NCBI RefSeq assembly: GCF_031143425.1
Contig: NC_090447.1
Span: 852,532,760 to 852,596,759, forward strand
Reading direction: 5' to 3'
Length of the DNA stretch: 64,000 bases
Source: Pleurodeles waltl
Taxonomy: Eukaryota > Chordata > Amphibia > Caudata > Salamandridae
Part shown: positions 1 to 10,995 of the stretch, in pieces
Layout: each line of letters starts with the position of its first letter
Numbering within the stretch: the first letter of the stretch is position 1
Notes under the pieces: model-generated
The model's database searches: none
What the model saw: only the letters and a program-made list of their open reading frames with translations
What the model was told of the DNA's origin: nothing
Translations under genes and position numbers: made by a program

Positions 1-560
1 TAGAAGAGATCTCTTAGGAGGTAGATACCCTCCATCTTGAAGTGGTGCTAAATGAGCCACTCAATGAATTCTTTTAGGTTGATAACTGGGCACTGGCTAC
101 CATCCTTCTTTTCCACCAGGAAAAGGTTGCTGAGGAAACACGTGGGATGTAAGGGAGTGACAATAGCGCCGTTCTGTGGGAGTTGCATAATTTCCTCTTC
201 CACTAATTCCGAGAAAAGGCCAGGAGTTTTGGTCTCTGTGGTTGATAGGGAACACTGTAGAATCTAGAATGCTATCTGGAGCCCTTTTACAGTCTGGAGA
301 ACCCACACATCTGAGGAAAGAGTCTCCCAATTTTGCAAAAAATGCACCAACCGACCCGTAAGCTTTAACCCTTTGGAGTTCTGTACACTTACCTTGGGAA
401 TTGTTGTAGACGGTGGTACCTCTGGAACCACCTCAAGCTCCCCAGCATTCCCCGGCGCGTCCCGGAGGAGTCATACCTTAATCCACGACGGGAGTCGGCA
501 CCTTCAGTGAAGGTTTGATGAAAAGTGTGGCTGGTCAAGCACCCCCTACTATGACCAGCC
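1..560 (-). pseudogene. DIRS-like reverse transcriptase, N-terminal part
   Basis: Read on the minus strand, one frame gives the conserved entry to the DIRS RT domain: a GRLVHFLQNW segment (about 345-315), an LFSELVEEEIMQLPQNGAI block (about 215-160), then LVEKKDGSQCPVINLKEF followed by HHFKMEGIYLLRDLF near the window start. The VEKKDG...PVINLK block corresponds to RT motif 1 (KKDGGxRPVINLK in intact relatives). A TAG interrupts the frame between the NLKEF and HHFKMEG blocks, so the copy is dead. It would make cDNA from element RNA in an intact relative. The polymerase active site lies outside the window. Confidence 0.7.
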
Positions 561-639
561 TTGGCAAAAACATGGGGTATAAGAATTCGTTTAATGGAGA
601 TTTGGGCCTTGTCTAAGAAAATGAATGTATTTATGAACT

Positions 640-1600
640 TGCCGAGCTCCCAAACAAATGGATTCCCAAAGAGATTTCCCTAGGCAACGGGATCCCCCTC
701 TGAAGTAGATAGCTCCCCCCATTTCGAGTCAATCTTGATCAGGAACAACCTATGCTGCTCCATCGAGATCACACAATCAGCATTCCCGAGGAAAATTATG
801 GCTTTTTGAGCCAAGTTAGACAGAGCCTTTGGGGAGATTAGTAATCCAGATGCCTTAGCATCCTCCACCATGTCCAATATCTTGGCCAGAGGTCCTGCCA
901 CGTCCAGAAGCTAATCCTGGCATAAGCGCCAGGAACGTTCTATGCCCTTTTTAGGTCACAGACAAATTTTGCAAGGAAAGTGGCCATCTTAGCATCTATC
1001 TCGGGAGTGAGGACCACTTCACTCTCCAAAGAGGGTGTAGGGCATTCGGCCTGGAGGCAGCTTCTTACCTCTTTGTTTAGGGGTTTTTGCAATCCGCCCT
1101 GTATATAGGAGGCCACCTTGGGTGTGGGCACCATTCCGCAGAGCGCGGATGTAAGAGATTCACTGTGTCTAACATATCCAAGTCAGAAACTAGGGGGGGT
1201 TGCGTCTGCCTGAGGATCGCTATCAGATGGAAATGACCTACTAGGGTCCCCATCCCAGCCAGAGGTATCGGGGGAGTCATCCCTGCCTCCAGGAGAGAGG
1301 GATACCCTGAGGTGCCAGGGTTCTGAGTGTTTGGAGGAAGGGATTGCAGATCCATCAAGGCCTATTTAAGGTGTGCAAAGGCACTGAGGTGGACCCCTGT
1401 GTTGCCTGTGTGCTTGTGCTAACTATCTGCCGGTTGCCCTAGAGGTTTAGGAGCCAGAGCCCCAGTAGTGTCTTCCCTCTGCTTGAGGAGTTTCTGGCAT
1501 TGCTCCTGTAGTGCACAGTTGTCTTCTCCAAGGGCGCCACAAGCTTTGGAACTACCTTAAATATGGAGGCATCCATGACCTGACAGAACTAGCCATGAAT
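640..1600 (-). pseudogene. DIRS-like ORF1 (Gag-like) remnant
   Basis: Three minus-strand pieces are in DIRS ORF1 order. The first (1358-1077 and upstream) is Pro-rich and preceded by a Gln/Leu stretch near 1540-1480 that could be a short coiled coil. The second (1134-940) contains EIDAKMATFLAKFV. The third (901-680) contains ILDMVEDAK and ALIFLGNA-like text (AIIFLGNADCVISMEQHR). The LGNA motif is typical of the structural protein of vertebrate DIRS elements. Frames differ between pieces, so at least two frameshifts have accumulated. The protein would coat element RNA in an intact relative. Confidence 0.62.
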
Positions 1601-1700
1601 GGGGAGGTAAGTAGCATCCTCCAATTCCATATATGCCTCAGTGTCTTCAAAACCCTCCATAAGGGTGGCAAAGCCGATAATATAGGAAGAAGGTAATAGC

Positions 1701-2639
1701 TAGGGCAAGCCCCTTTACAAATGATTAAAGGTTCCGAATGGAATCATCAAATGTAGGAACCCTGAAGGCCCAGGGATCAACACCCTGCTATTGTCTATGG
1801 TTTAACTGCCACCTGGGACAGGTCCCACTTATTTCTCCAGGTGGTGGCTCTGATTACAAAATGCCCAGTTTGCCAAAATCAGCCCCTATGACAAGTTGCA
1901 GCTGGACGTGATTCACTCTGGTTTGGCAGATGAGTGAAAATGGCACGCGGCCACCTGGAGATCGAGACGTGGGGAGCATATTTAGAATTAGTGTGCGGGG
2001 CCCTAGTGGCAGGTAAACAGCACCACGCACCAGAGCCTTTTAATGTTGAAGGGCTTGCTTAGGAGCGAGAATGCCTCAGCGGCCACGCTATGGGCAATTA
2101 AACCCCCCCTGAAACAAAGCGCCATGCGATCCAGCGGGAATTTTTACTTCCCGCTCTGCACTGTCCCAAAGTTTAACAAGGTAAATCAACTATCAAACGC
2201 ACTTTTCTGAGACTGCTGTAGCATTAAAGAAAGAAGAGGACAGACAGTCTCCAATAGATGTTATATAGTTGTGCAGTGTTCTGAATGGATAGGCTGGATT
2301 TATTTTTTTCACAATGACTTATGGGAAATGTGTTTTTTTTGTTGAATCTTCATGAAGTTAATTGCTGCTGGTGAAATAATGTGTAGAAAGTAAAGTCTAA
2401 TCCTTGCCTCTGGGTCCTGACATCAGTGGAAACTGCTGCCAGTCTAAAGTGGTGGGGCGGGGGGGTTAGCGAATTAATAATAAAAAAAAAGACTTACTTT
2501 CCACTGCCGGCTACCTTGGTGCTCCTCTCCCCCCAGCATGGGTCACAAGCACAGCCTCCCCACCCAATCCAGATGCTACTCTCATGCCATACTAAGCATG
2601 AGAGCAGCACCGGGATTGGCCTGAGCGGGCTAGTCTGAT
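1701..2639. other. No recognisable gene
   Basis: Short ORFs only. The stretch may include the 5' end of the DIRS-like element on its left and the 3' untranslated end of the minus-strand LINE on its right. A short A-rich run lies at about 2481-2491. I see no terminal repeat, tRNA-like box or splice-framed exon. Confidence 0.5.
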
Positions 2640-4860
2640 GCTCTCTCAGGCACAGGGAGCCTGTGCCTTTTCCCCACCCGGCTGTGCAACACAGCTAGGC
2701 TGGCCAAACCGACATGCGTACTTAGAGTGCCCACCACTCCTCTTCCCAGTAATAAAGAGCACAACTGCCTCAGAGGAGGCATCCTGTTGCGAGCGGAAAG
2801 GACAAGTGCAAGGAAAACCTAAAAACAGAGAGGCTTGATGCCCTCTAGGCAGGAATAAAAAAGCAGAGTTTTGAGTTTTTTCTGAAAACATCTTCAAAAG
2901 GGCTGCTTCACAAGCCAAGAGGAGGAACATTCAACAGTTTGGTGACCAGGAAAATTTAATATCTTCCTCCTCTTCAGGCCTTGTGAATGCGGGGGAGCTG
3001 GAACATTTTGAGGTTATTCGATCTCAGTGATCATATCTGGCAGTAGGGCTTAAATCAGCTCCGAAGGTAGAGAGGACCTATGTGAGTGTAGGCCCAAAAG
3101 GCAAAGATGAGCACCTAAAACTGGATCCTTTTACGGACTGGGAGCCAATGAAGGTGTTGTATGTGTTCAGACACCAAAACAAACAGAGGAATCATGAGAA
3201 TTAATCGCCCGGTGGAGTTCTGAATAGTTTGAAGGCGCTGGATTAAAATGCAGGCAACCCCAGATACAAACTGTTGGCATAATCTAACCAGGACGTAACC
3301 AAGGCATGGACTATTATTCTACAAAGTCCTCTGGATTGAGATGAAGTATCCTTCTTAGCGACATAGGAGTGTCAAAACAGATGGCAGATATTGCCTTTAT
3401 TTGGGGCTCAAAGTAAGATTTGAATCAAATTTCACTCAAAGGTTTCTTACGGTAGGTGCAGGGATGTGGGGGGGTGGGGGGGCGGCACCCAGTTCAGACA
3501 GCCACAGATACTGAGTTCAAGAGAGACCTTAGTGCTGAAGAAAATAATCTGAGTTTTATCTGAGTTAAGCTTTAAGCAGCTTACATTCGTTCAATCAACC
3601 ACTGCCTTATGGCAAAGCTTAAAGGAACACAAGGTTATCAGTGCTTTTTCATGAAAGGCCAAAAGGAGTTGGGTGTCATCCCTGTAAGATACTACCACCA
3701 CACCCCATGATTCAACTAATTTCACCAGTGGCACACATTAAAAAGGATGGGGCTATGTGCTGAGCCCTGGGGCACTCCACACTCAAGTTGTTTGGATGAG
3801 GAGGTATAATGAGAAAGGAAGACAGCCTGGGAGCGATCACTTAAGAAATGTTTTAACCACAGATGAGCCTGGTCTCTCATTCCTATCCTTTCAAGTCTGT
3901 CAAGCAAAATAGCACTGTAGACCATACCATTGCTGAGGACAGATCAAGAACAATTACCATAACAGGTAAAATGAGATCTAGTTTTTCTTCTATGAACTCT
4001 GAAACTTTGTGCTGACTCAGTACTGTACCCAGCACAAACTCCCGATTGGGATCATGAAGCAGATGAATGAATTCAAGGAAGTGAGCTCTGCCTATTCACA
4101 TTTTTCTCCAAAGGTTTGGCTAATGTAGGAAGGAGTGAGATTGGTCTAAAGTTGTTTAGGACCTTAGGGTCAGCTGAGGGTTTCTTTACCGGGGGAAGCA
4201 GCAAAATTTGCATACAACTTGAGGGAACCAACGCCAGATCCAGGGAGTAATTCAACAGTCTAATTATAATGAGATTCATCATTGCAGGAGCAAATCCTAA
4301 AATGGCAGAGGGGCAGGGTCCGGAGGGGAAACTGATTTGCATCTTGCGAGTTCCACTGCTGACTCCCCTAAGGTTATAGATTCAAATCTAGTAAGTGGCA
4401 GACCAGGTGAGAGTTTGCCGTCAATCCTAGATCAGAAGAGCTCTGTAACAGAAATTGTTTGTAGATGGTTTAAATTTTGTTGGAAAGGAAATCAGACAGG
4501 TCCTCGCATAACTCCTTAGAAGGGGAAAGAGTGTTTCTTTTTGCATTGTGGGAGAGACAATAATTAATGATTTTAGACAGTTCTTGGAGTTTATTAGCAG
4601 CCTCTGAGATGGAAGATGTACATGAAGGATTTTTGAGCCTTCGGAATAGCAGCATGATATCTTTTTAAGGCAGTCTGGTAGATTGCTTTTGCCCGTTGAT
4701 CATAATTAGACCGCTGTTTCTGCTCTAACCTTTTACATAGAACTTTCTCTAACATGATTTTTCTGAAAACCAAGGAGCAGATGGCTTTCACCTTTTTGAG
4801 GTATGGGATTTTAAAAGAAGCAGTGGTATCTATCGACTAGCCAATTATTAAAGCTGGGCA
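2640..4860 (-). mobile_element. CR1/L2-group LINE, 5'-truncated and decayed
   Basis: Minus-strand RT of a non-LTR retrotransposon can be followed in shifting frames from about 4800 to 2830. No endonuclease domain is seen upstream of 4860, so the copy looks 5'-truncated, as is usual for LINEs. The 3' end is placed only roughly because no tail or target-site duplication is evident. Motif wording (DDTQLLL, PQGSxxSPxLFN, HWLPVRKRIQF) fits the CR1/L2/Rex group. It does not fit L1, whose RT reads F/YADD without TQ. Confidence 0.75.
2830..4800 (-). pseudogene. LINE reverse transcriptase (CR1/L2 group), broken
   Basis: Reading order on the minus strand: a basic linker with LKRYHAAIPKAQKSF (about 4700-4640), which normally joins endonuclease to RT; NNFRPISLLPTLAKPLEK (about 4160-4100), the RT fingers; LLDRLERIG...LWLKHFLSDRSQAVFL (3900-3800); CGVPQGSAHSPILFN (3785-3735), motif B; SYRDDTQLLL (about 3690-3660), motif C with both catalytic aspartates though the usual YAD reads YRD; KLNSDKTQIIFFS (about 3560-3525); and the C-terminal LDYANSLYLG...HWLPVRKRIQF block (about 3290-3130). 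The blocks lie in several frames with stops between them, so it is a pseudogene. Its role in intact relatives is target-primed reverse transcription. Confidence 0.78.
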
Positions 4861-5650
4861 CATCATACTCCAACCCCCGTCTCATAAAAGGGTGTGGACA
4901 CACAGTCACAATCAGTCTTGTTGGTCAGTACTAGCAACCTCCTTCACTAAACAATATAGGGAAACAATGAGCTTCTAATGTTTATTCCCCTTACATTGAT
5001 CGGTTCACATTTTGTTCTATGCATTTGGTACTGTTTCAAAGTATCACCCATGACATTTTGTGTATTCAGAGGATGACTATTGTAGAGTTTTCAGGTATCT
5101 TCTGTTTTCTCTGACTCTATCTTTTCAAAATGGTCACTATATTAAAACCTGTTAACCTGAATACTAGCTACTGACAAATTATCATTAATATTGATGTCTT
5201 TGTTGTGCTTGCCAGATATTTTTGTCTTTTGATGGAATAAGATTTATTAAAACTACTACTGGTTTGTGTACTTGACAACCTTCACCTATTGTCTTATTAT
5301 TTGTTTTCAATTCCAGTTGAGAGTAAACAATCTTCCCTTATAGTTTCTTACAGTGATATTGGTGGCAATTGTGTACTTTTAGGATGAAGGTGCACTATTG
5401 CCTGAAAATACTGTAGAATTCAATGATTATACCCTCAGAAATGTTCCAAATTATTGAAAATTCCTCTTCTACACCTTTATCTGCCAATTTGGCAATCCAG
5501 CAGTTACAGAAAAACTTGGTTATCTGATGGATCAAATCTATCTTTAATAAGTACAGAGGCAAGTTGAACCACATTGTTTTAAAGTTTGAAGTTGACATAT
5601 ACTTTCTTGGTATGTGCTTTTTAAATAGTTTGACAATAACAAATTCAGAT
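4861..5650. other. AT-rich DNA, no recognisable gene
   Basis: Between the LINE remnant and the Harbinger element. Stops are frequent on both strands and I recognise no repeat family. It ends at TAT (5651-5653), the left target duplication of the Harbinger element. Confidence 0.5.
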
Positions 5651-5653
5651 TAT

Positions 5654-5676
5654 GGCTCTCAGTATGACATTGGCGG
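5654..5676 (+). repeat. Left terminal inverted repeat of the Harbinger element
   Basis: Matches the right end at about 17 of 23 positions by eye. The first bases GGC(T/C)CTCA and the inner TGGCGG are shared. It is flanked on the left by TAT. Confidence 0.75.
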
Positions 5677-6217
5677 TAAGTCCCACTTACTGCCATGCTG
5701 ACTGCCGGCAAAATACTGACGCCGCAGTGGTTTACCCCTACCCATATTATGACACACACATAGTAATCAGTCACTATACAGACACACACATAAGTCCGCC
5801 ACCCCAAAGGTCAGTGATAAAATGGCGGTAGTAAAACCCACACCATTACGCCAACAGAACTACGCCCACAGCATTATGACCCACGAATCACAGCGGCGGA
5901 CATTCAACCGCGGTAAACCATTGGCGGTACATACTGCCACGCTCAAAACACACACAACCTAACAAAGCAACACCACATTGGACAATTCAAACTATACACA
6001 CCTGACACACATATACACCCACACCACTATAAAACACACACACATTACCCACATCCCTTACGACTCAAAAAATTGCCACTAGAGAGAGATAAAGCAAGAG
6101 CACCCACACAACCAGAGTCACAGAACACCATCACCCATACACCATCCACACACCTCACAGCACAAACCTCAACACATCACCCCACACACCCTCACACACA
6201 CCACTCACACTACACAC

Positions 6218-7889
6218 ATGGCACCACAAAGACACCCCCGATTCACAGAGGAGGAGCTAAGGGTCATGGTGGAGGAAATCATCAGGGTTAAGCCTTAGCT
6301 ATTCAAGTCACAGGTGCAGCAGACATCCATCGCTAGGAAGATGGAGCTATGGCGGAGACTCGTGGACAGGGTCAACGCCGTGGGACAGCACCCCAGAACA
6401 AGGGAGAATGACATCAGGAAGAGGTGGAACGACCTACGGGGGAGGTGCGTTTCAGAGCAGCAAGTTACCAACTAGCTGTACAGAGGACTGGCGGTGGACC
6501 CCCACCTCCTCCCCCACAACTAACAACATAGGAGGAGCAAGTTTTGGCAATACTGCATCCTGAGGGCCTGGCAGGAGTAGCAGGAGGACTGGACTCTGGT
6601 AAGTGAAATCTTTACTACTTTCACACCCCCTACCTGCATGCCATCACATACCCCCACCCTCACCCTCACTCCCATCACTTCATCTCTTCCCACACACACC
6701 ACCATCATAGCTGACCCCTCCCACTACGAAGCTCTGCATGCAACACCAATGCATGGACACCCATCACAGACCTGCTGGACACCTTTCACGAAAGCATGCA
6801 CACTTGAGACAATCACCTAGCCAACCAAATCACCACTGACACAAGCCTAAGCTGCCATGGCAATCACAACCTTACAGGGCAACACACCCATGCACAAGAT
6901 GGCACCTGCAGAAACAATAACACTGCGTTTACATCCCCACAGGTCCCTCACACAACGTCACCGGAAAGGAGGTGCCAGCAACATCCAGTCCCCCAAAGAA
7001 GAGGCGCACAGTGATGACAGCACACCTGGATCTGAATGACCAACCTGGCCCATCAGGGACCTCCGGACAGTTGGTTACCAAGGCACAGTCCCATACCACC
7101 ACAGAGCCTCCCCCTTAGGAAACACCACCACGGCACCCACCCAGCGGGCCCATTCCTCTGTCCCCAGGACAAGTCAATCAGCAGTGCACACCACAAACAC
7201 AGGACGATCAGGGATCTGCGATCAGTGGCAGTGGGCACACGGTTCAGGGGACAGGGGCACAGGACAACAGGGAAGCTGGGAGGACTGCTGGGCGACAAGG
7301 AGAGGACAGGCCCAGGGAACCGACACTCCACGAGGCACTCACCAACATCCTGGGAGCATACCACCATACCACCATTCCCAGGAGAAGATGGGCCAGATAC
7401 TGGCCAAGTTGCAGGAGACCCAGCGGCTGTAGGAGGGAGAGTACCTGGGGATCAGGGAGGCCCCTGAGGAACATCTACACCACCCTGGTCACCATTGCAG
7501 GGGTGCTGGCAGACATGGCCAACACCATGAGGGAGGCAGTGGCACACCAACGGGCCCCTGACACTAGCCACACCGATGAACAGCCCGCCACCTCCGCTGA
7601 CGCTAGTGGACAGGAGGCCCCGCCACAGGAACAACAGGCCCCCAGCACCCCACCCCCTGCAGAAGGAGAACCACCCACAAATGGTCCTTGCAATCCAGGG
7701 AGAAGCCAGAGAACATTGCCAAGACCCCCTCCAGAAAATAAGACTCTCCTGATTGTCACCCTTGTGTCCCACTCTGTCTACCTTACACTGCCATTGCTCC
7801 ACTTCCTATGCCCCCTTGGACAAGGCACCTGTGATACAAATAGACTGGACTCTAACCTGGACTCTCCTCCACCACCCCCCAGCCTATAG
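6218..7889 (+). pseudogene. Myb/SANT-like DNA-binding protein gene A (Harbinger accessory protein), broken
   Basis: The ATG at 6218 opens MAPQRHPRFTEEELRVMVEE, the start of a Myb/SANT-like trihelix; W-containing helices follow (ELWRRLVDRVNAVG; IRKRWNDLRGR). In-frame stops occur at 6296 and three later points of exon 1, so it is dead. Exon 1 ends at about 6598 before a consensus donor (GTAAGT). A plausible second exon starts at 6943 after CCCCACAG and runs to TAG 7887-7889 through a Pro/Thr/Gln-rich region. In intact Harbinger elements the Myb-like partner carries transposase to the nucleus and to terminal sequences. An AATAAA at 7918 follows. The exon structure is inferred from splice consensus only. 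Confidence 0.7.
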
Positions 7890-7917
7890 CAATACCCTAT
7901 CCACGTATTAGCACATA

Positions 7918-7923
7918 AATAAA
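7918..7923 (+). terminator. Polyadenylation signal of Myb-like gene A
   Basis: AATAAA 29 bases after the TAG of gene A, followed by a T-rich stretch. The distance and strand fit the gene; use is inferred. Confidence 0.5.
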
Positions 7924-9204
7924 CATCCTTGTTAAAAATACAAGTATTGAGTCTTTCAAGTGATTGAACTATGTATTCCTTTAACAATCTGTAGACATTG
8001 CAATTCAATTGTACAGTAATGTATACATAGGTATGACCTGTATTTTGCTGCAGTCAATACACCAGGAGCCAGGGTGGGGCACCAATATCTGTAAACAGAC
8101 ATGTGAAAGGCTACAGTAAGTGGGATAGTAGTGGGAATATCAGCCTGCCAGGGAAAATTTACAATACAAAACTGCAATGGAATGTGAAGTTACAGTGTCT
8201 TACCTGTGTGACACTGGAAGTACTGTCGTAAGATTGATGTTCTATTGTCCACATCCTCATCCTCTGTCTCCTCTTCGCCACTGTCCACAGGCTCAACTGC
8301 TGCCACATGCCCATATCCAGCCTCATACTCCTGCAAAAAAGGCACCTGGCGACGTAAGGCAAGGCTGTGCAACATGCAACATGCAACGATGATCTGGCAC
8401 ACCTTCTTGGGTGAGTATTACAGGGAACCACCTTTTAGAAGGGGGCGCCGAAACCTAGCCTTCGGGAGGCCGAAGGTTCATTCTATAATTCTTCTTGTTC
8501 GCCCATGTGCCTCATTTCTCTGCCCTTGTCCTGGGATTCCTCACAGGGATCAGTAGCCATGAGAGGTTGGGGTAACCAGAGTCACCTGCAAATACTGAAG
8601 GATACCTGTTAGCCAGACACTAACCCTTAGGGCAAACCCCACACCCATACACCAACATATACTGGGTGGGGACCATGGGCTCACCTATTAGCCACACCCT
8701 GTGCCTCTGGAGTTGAGCCATCACATATGGGATGCTGCTATTCCTCATGATAAAGGCATCATGCACAGAGCTAGGATATTTTGCATTGACATGGGAGATG
8801 TACTGGTCTACCAGGCACACTATCTGCACATGCACGGAGTAAAAGCTCTTACGATTTCTGAACACCTGTTCATTTCTCCGGGGGGAAGGGAACAAATGCA
8901 ATATGTGTACCATCTATTGCCGCAATGATGTTGGAGATATGTCCCATTGAATAGAAATCGGCTTTCACTGTGGCCAAATCCTCCATCTGGGGGAAAACAA
9001 TGTAGCTGTGCATGTGTTTAATCAGGGAAGACAACACTCTGGTCAGCACTACTGAGAACATTGGCTGAGACATTCCTGCTGCCCAGCTCACTGTGACTTG
9101 GAAGGAGCCAGTGGCCAAGAAATGGAGCACAGATAGGACTTGCTCAAGAGGGGGTATCCCAGTGGGGTGACGGATAGCAGATATCAGGTCAGGCTCCAAT
9201 TGGG

Positions 9205-9680
9205 ATTAGCACAATGTGAGGCCCCCCCCCTTATAACTTTTTTACTTTTCAAAGTTTCCAAATCAAAATCAAGTGAGTCAAAACTCAAGTGAGTAAAATT
9301 CAAATGAACGCAATCTTAAATATCACGCCAGTCTATTATAAAGTCCAATCATATCCAGGATTTATTTGATCACATCTTCAAATTAATAGCATCCTTCATG
9401 AACAAACACTTCGAGCCAACACGTGTTTCGTCACAGGAGAGTCCTTTAGTCCCCAACGACTTCTTCAGGGCTAGTTTCAAATGATTATAAGTTGCTTCAA
9501 TATATAAATAATGTCCTTATTTTTATACATGTGCAGCGCACCTAAACAGCATACATTATGTTCCTTGGTTCTCAATGGCTCATTAATTGATGGCCGTACA
9601 ATTCAAGGCTCCTAAAATTCCAAACGATCCATATACGGCGTTTCCTTGCTTCGGAAACGCTACGTTGCGAGTGCGCACCC
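9205..9680 (-). mobile_element. Penelope-type (hammerhead-bearing) retroelement fragment inside the transposase gene
   Basis: The transposase sequence is split here, and the 11-bp sequence CTCCAATTGGG occurs on both sides (9194-9204 and 9681-9691). A long target duplication indicates retroelement insertion rather than DNA transposition. Read on the minus strand the 476 bp contain the hammerhead-like fold described separately, an AATAAA-type A/T-rich 3' part and a short GCGTTTCC/GGAAACGC hairpin near 9635-9658. There is no RT in the piece. The combination matches the terminal (pLTR) portion of Penelope-like elements, which are known to carry hammerhead motifs; a SINE derived from one is the alternative. 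Confidence 0.65.
9414..9472 (-). ncRNA. Hammerhead-ribozyme-like motif
   Basis: On the minus strand the order is: stem I AGCC (9472-9469); core CTGAAGA (9468-9462), which fits CUGANGA; stem II GTC(G)...(T)GAC with an inner GGGGA/TCTCC helix; core GAA (9429-9427); stem III ACAC/GTGT (9426-9419) with no loop; unpaired T (9418) at the expected cleavage position; stem I partner GGCT (9417-9414). This is a type I arrangement with a minimal, self-complementary stem III, as reported for Penelope-like elements, where two ribozymes may need to pair. An extra A (9461) lies between the core and stem II, so activity is uncertain. Confidence 0.6.
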
Positions 9681-10100
9681 CTCCAATTGGGCACACAGAT
9701 CTGTGATTGTGGCCCTGTCCAGTCTATAGGTGAGGATAATGTGCCTGTCCTCCATTGTTGCCAAGTCCACCAGGGGTCTGTACACGGGCGGATGTCTCCA
9801 TCTCCTATTCATCCGCAGCGGTTGTAATCTGGGGGGCAAAATGATGGGCATCTGGTCAGTATTCAACATTTCCAAAATGTACAGTGCATTGCATGTTGTG
9901 ACAGAAACAGTTTGATGGTGCATAGGCCCAAATGGTGCCTATGTGTGCTGTGACGCAGTTAGGTGCCCCCCCGAAATGGCACCCGCCTGTCCTATGTGGA
10001 TGAACATGTGGAAATGATGTAATGCCGCTGACGTTGTGCACTGTTGCCGGAGGCGGTCGAATACCGCCATGCGGGAAACATCCTTTATGCCGACTTTTTT

Positions 10101-10210
10101 ATAACGAAGTCCTGGTTAACGAAAGCGGAACAACGCTTTCTTTAACCACGACTTCGTTATTTTGTGCCTTAACCACACATGTCCTGAACAACGAACATGC
10201 ATGGTTAAGG
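10101..10210. repeat. Two adjacent imperfect hairpins
   Basis: The first (10101-10160) pairs ATAACGAAGTC with GACTTCGTTAT and GGTTAA(C)GAAAGC with GCTTTC(T)TTAACC. The second (10167-10210) pairs CCTTAACCA with TGGTTAAGG around an inner ACATG-containing part. They sit between the transposase 5' end and the G-rich minisatellite. Confidence 0.75.
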
Positions 10211-10280
10211 TACAAACAAGGGAGTCGGCTGAGGAGGACAACGCAGATGAGGCGACGACTCAGGTAAGTGGGGGGTTTCA

Positions 10281-10618
10281 GGTTTTGGGGAGGGGGTGGG
10301 GGGTCGGGGGTTTTAGGCTTTGGGGTGGGGTTGGGGGGTGGGGCGTTTTTGGTTTTGGGGAGGGGGTGGGGGGTCAGGGGTTTTAGGTTTTGGGGTGGGG
10401 TTGGTGGGGTGGGGCGTTTTAGGTTTTGGGGAGGGGGTGGGGGGTCGGGGTTTTAGGTTTTGGGGTGGGGTTGGGGGGTGGGGCGTTTTTGGTTTTGGGG
10501 AGGGGGTGGGGGGTCGGGGGTTTTAGGTTTTGGGGTGGGGTTGGGGCGTGTTTGGTTTGGGGGAGGCGGTGGGGGGTCAGGGGTTTTAGGTTTTGGGGTG
10601 GGGTTGGGGGGGTGGGGT
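10281..10618 (+). repeat. G-rich minisatellite, about 70-bp unit, about 4.8 copies
   Basis: The phrase GGTTTTGGGGAGGGGG starts at 10281, 10351, 10422 and 10491, with a variant at 10554, giving spacings of 70, 71, 69 and 63. Each unit has several runs of four to six G separated by T or C, so the plus strand could form stacked G-quadruplexes. It lies in the space between the divergent transposase (minus) and Myb gene B (plus) starts. Confidence 0.9.
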
Positions 10619-10644
10619 GAGGCATGCAGGATCAATGGGTGCCT

Positions 10645-10753
10645 GTTACTAATGACTTTACCAGGAATGCCTTTACAACAAAATATCGTTGTTAAGGCAT
10701 TCGTGGTAAAGGCATTAGTAGTAACAACGAGGTCGGTGTTCCGACCTAGTTGT
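10645..10753. repeat. Two overlapping hairpins right of the G-rich minisatellite
   Basis: The larger (10645-10725) pairs GTTACTAATG with CATTAGTAGTAAC (small bulges), CTTTACCA with TGGTAAAG, and GAATGCCTT with AAGGCATTC. The smaller (10723-10753) pairs AACAAC..GGTCGG with CCGACC..GTTGTT across a TGTT loop. With the left pair they bracket the minisatellite. Confidence 0.75.
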
Positions 10754-10995
10754 TTAGGCACCCGTTGTTTTGTCAGTCGGCATTCCGTCGTACACCCCCG
10801 CCATGCAACTCCTCATTGGTTGGCATTGGGCCCTATGGGTTACAGTAGCCAATGGTGATGTACCCCCGTGGTGACGGTACGCACCGCTGCGGACGTGACC
10901 TCCATTTTCTATCTGTTCACTCACTTGCTACCTGTCCTTTAACAGGAGAGGACCTACAATGCATGTGCTGCTGTGACCTGTGTCTGGAACCGACC

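Larger units (their letters stand above)
1..1700 (-). mobile_element. DIRS-like retrotransposon, 5' part, decayed, cut by window edge
   Basis: On the minus strand an ORF1 (Gag-like) remnant at about 1600-640 is followed by the start of an RT gene at about 560-1, the gene order of DIRS-type elements. Both coding parts contain stops and frame changes. The tyrosine recombinase and RNase H expected downstream would lie left of the window. The right boundary is approximate because no terminal repeat could be seen. Ngaro or PAT relatives are possible alternatives; the DIRS assignment rests on the RT and ORF1 wording. Confidence 0.72.
8190..9923 (-). pseudogene. PIF/Harbinger (HARBI1-type) transposase, broken and interrupted
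   Basis: Minus-strand order: an N-terminal piece (9923-9692) ending YRLDRATITDLCAQLE; a 476-bp insertion; then PDLISAIRHPTGIPPLEQVL (9190-9130) and IIAAIDGTHIAFVPFP (about 8930-8880) with the first catalytic Asp in the IDGTH motif; then after a frame change FRNRKSFYSVHVQIVCLVDQ and SSVHDAFIMRNSSIP (about 8860-8720), where VHDA holds the second-block Asp. VWLIGEPMVP stands where relatives read LIGDSGYP. A later frame (about 8520-8480) has RTRRIIERTFG with the DDE glutamate, then an acidic C-terminus (8300-8230). It cuts and pastes the element in intact relatives. Several frameshifts plus the insertion make it inactive. It is convergent with Myb gene A. Confidence 0.8.

Noticed and set aside
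10281..10618. Possible interstitial telomere (GGTTTTGGGG-like runs)
   Set aside because: The unit is about 70 bp with irregular G runs and contains no vertebrate TTAGGG repeat, so it is a minisatellite.
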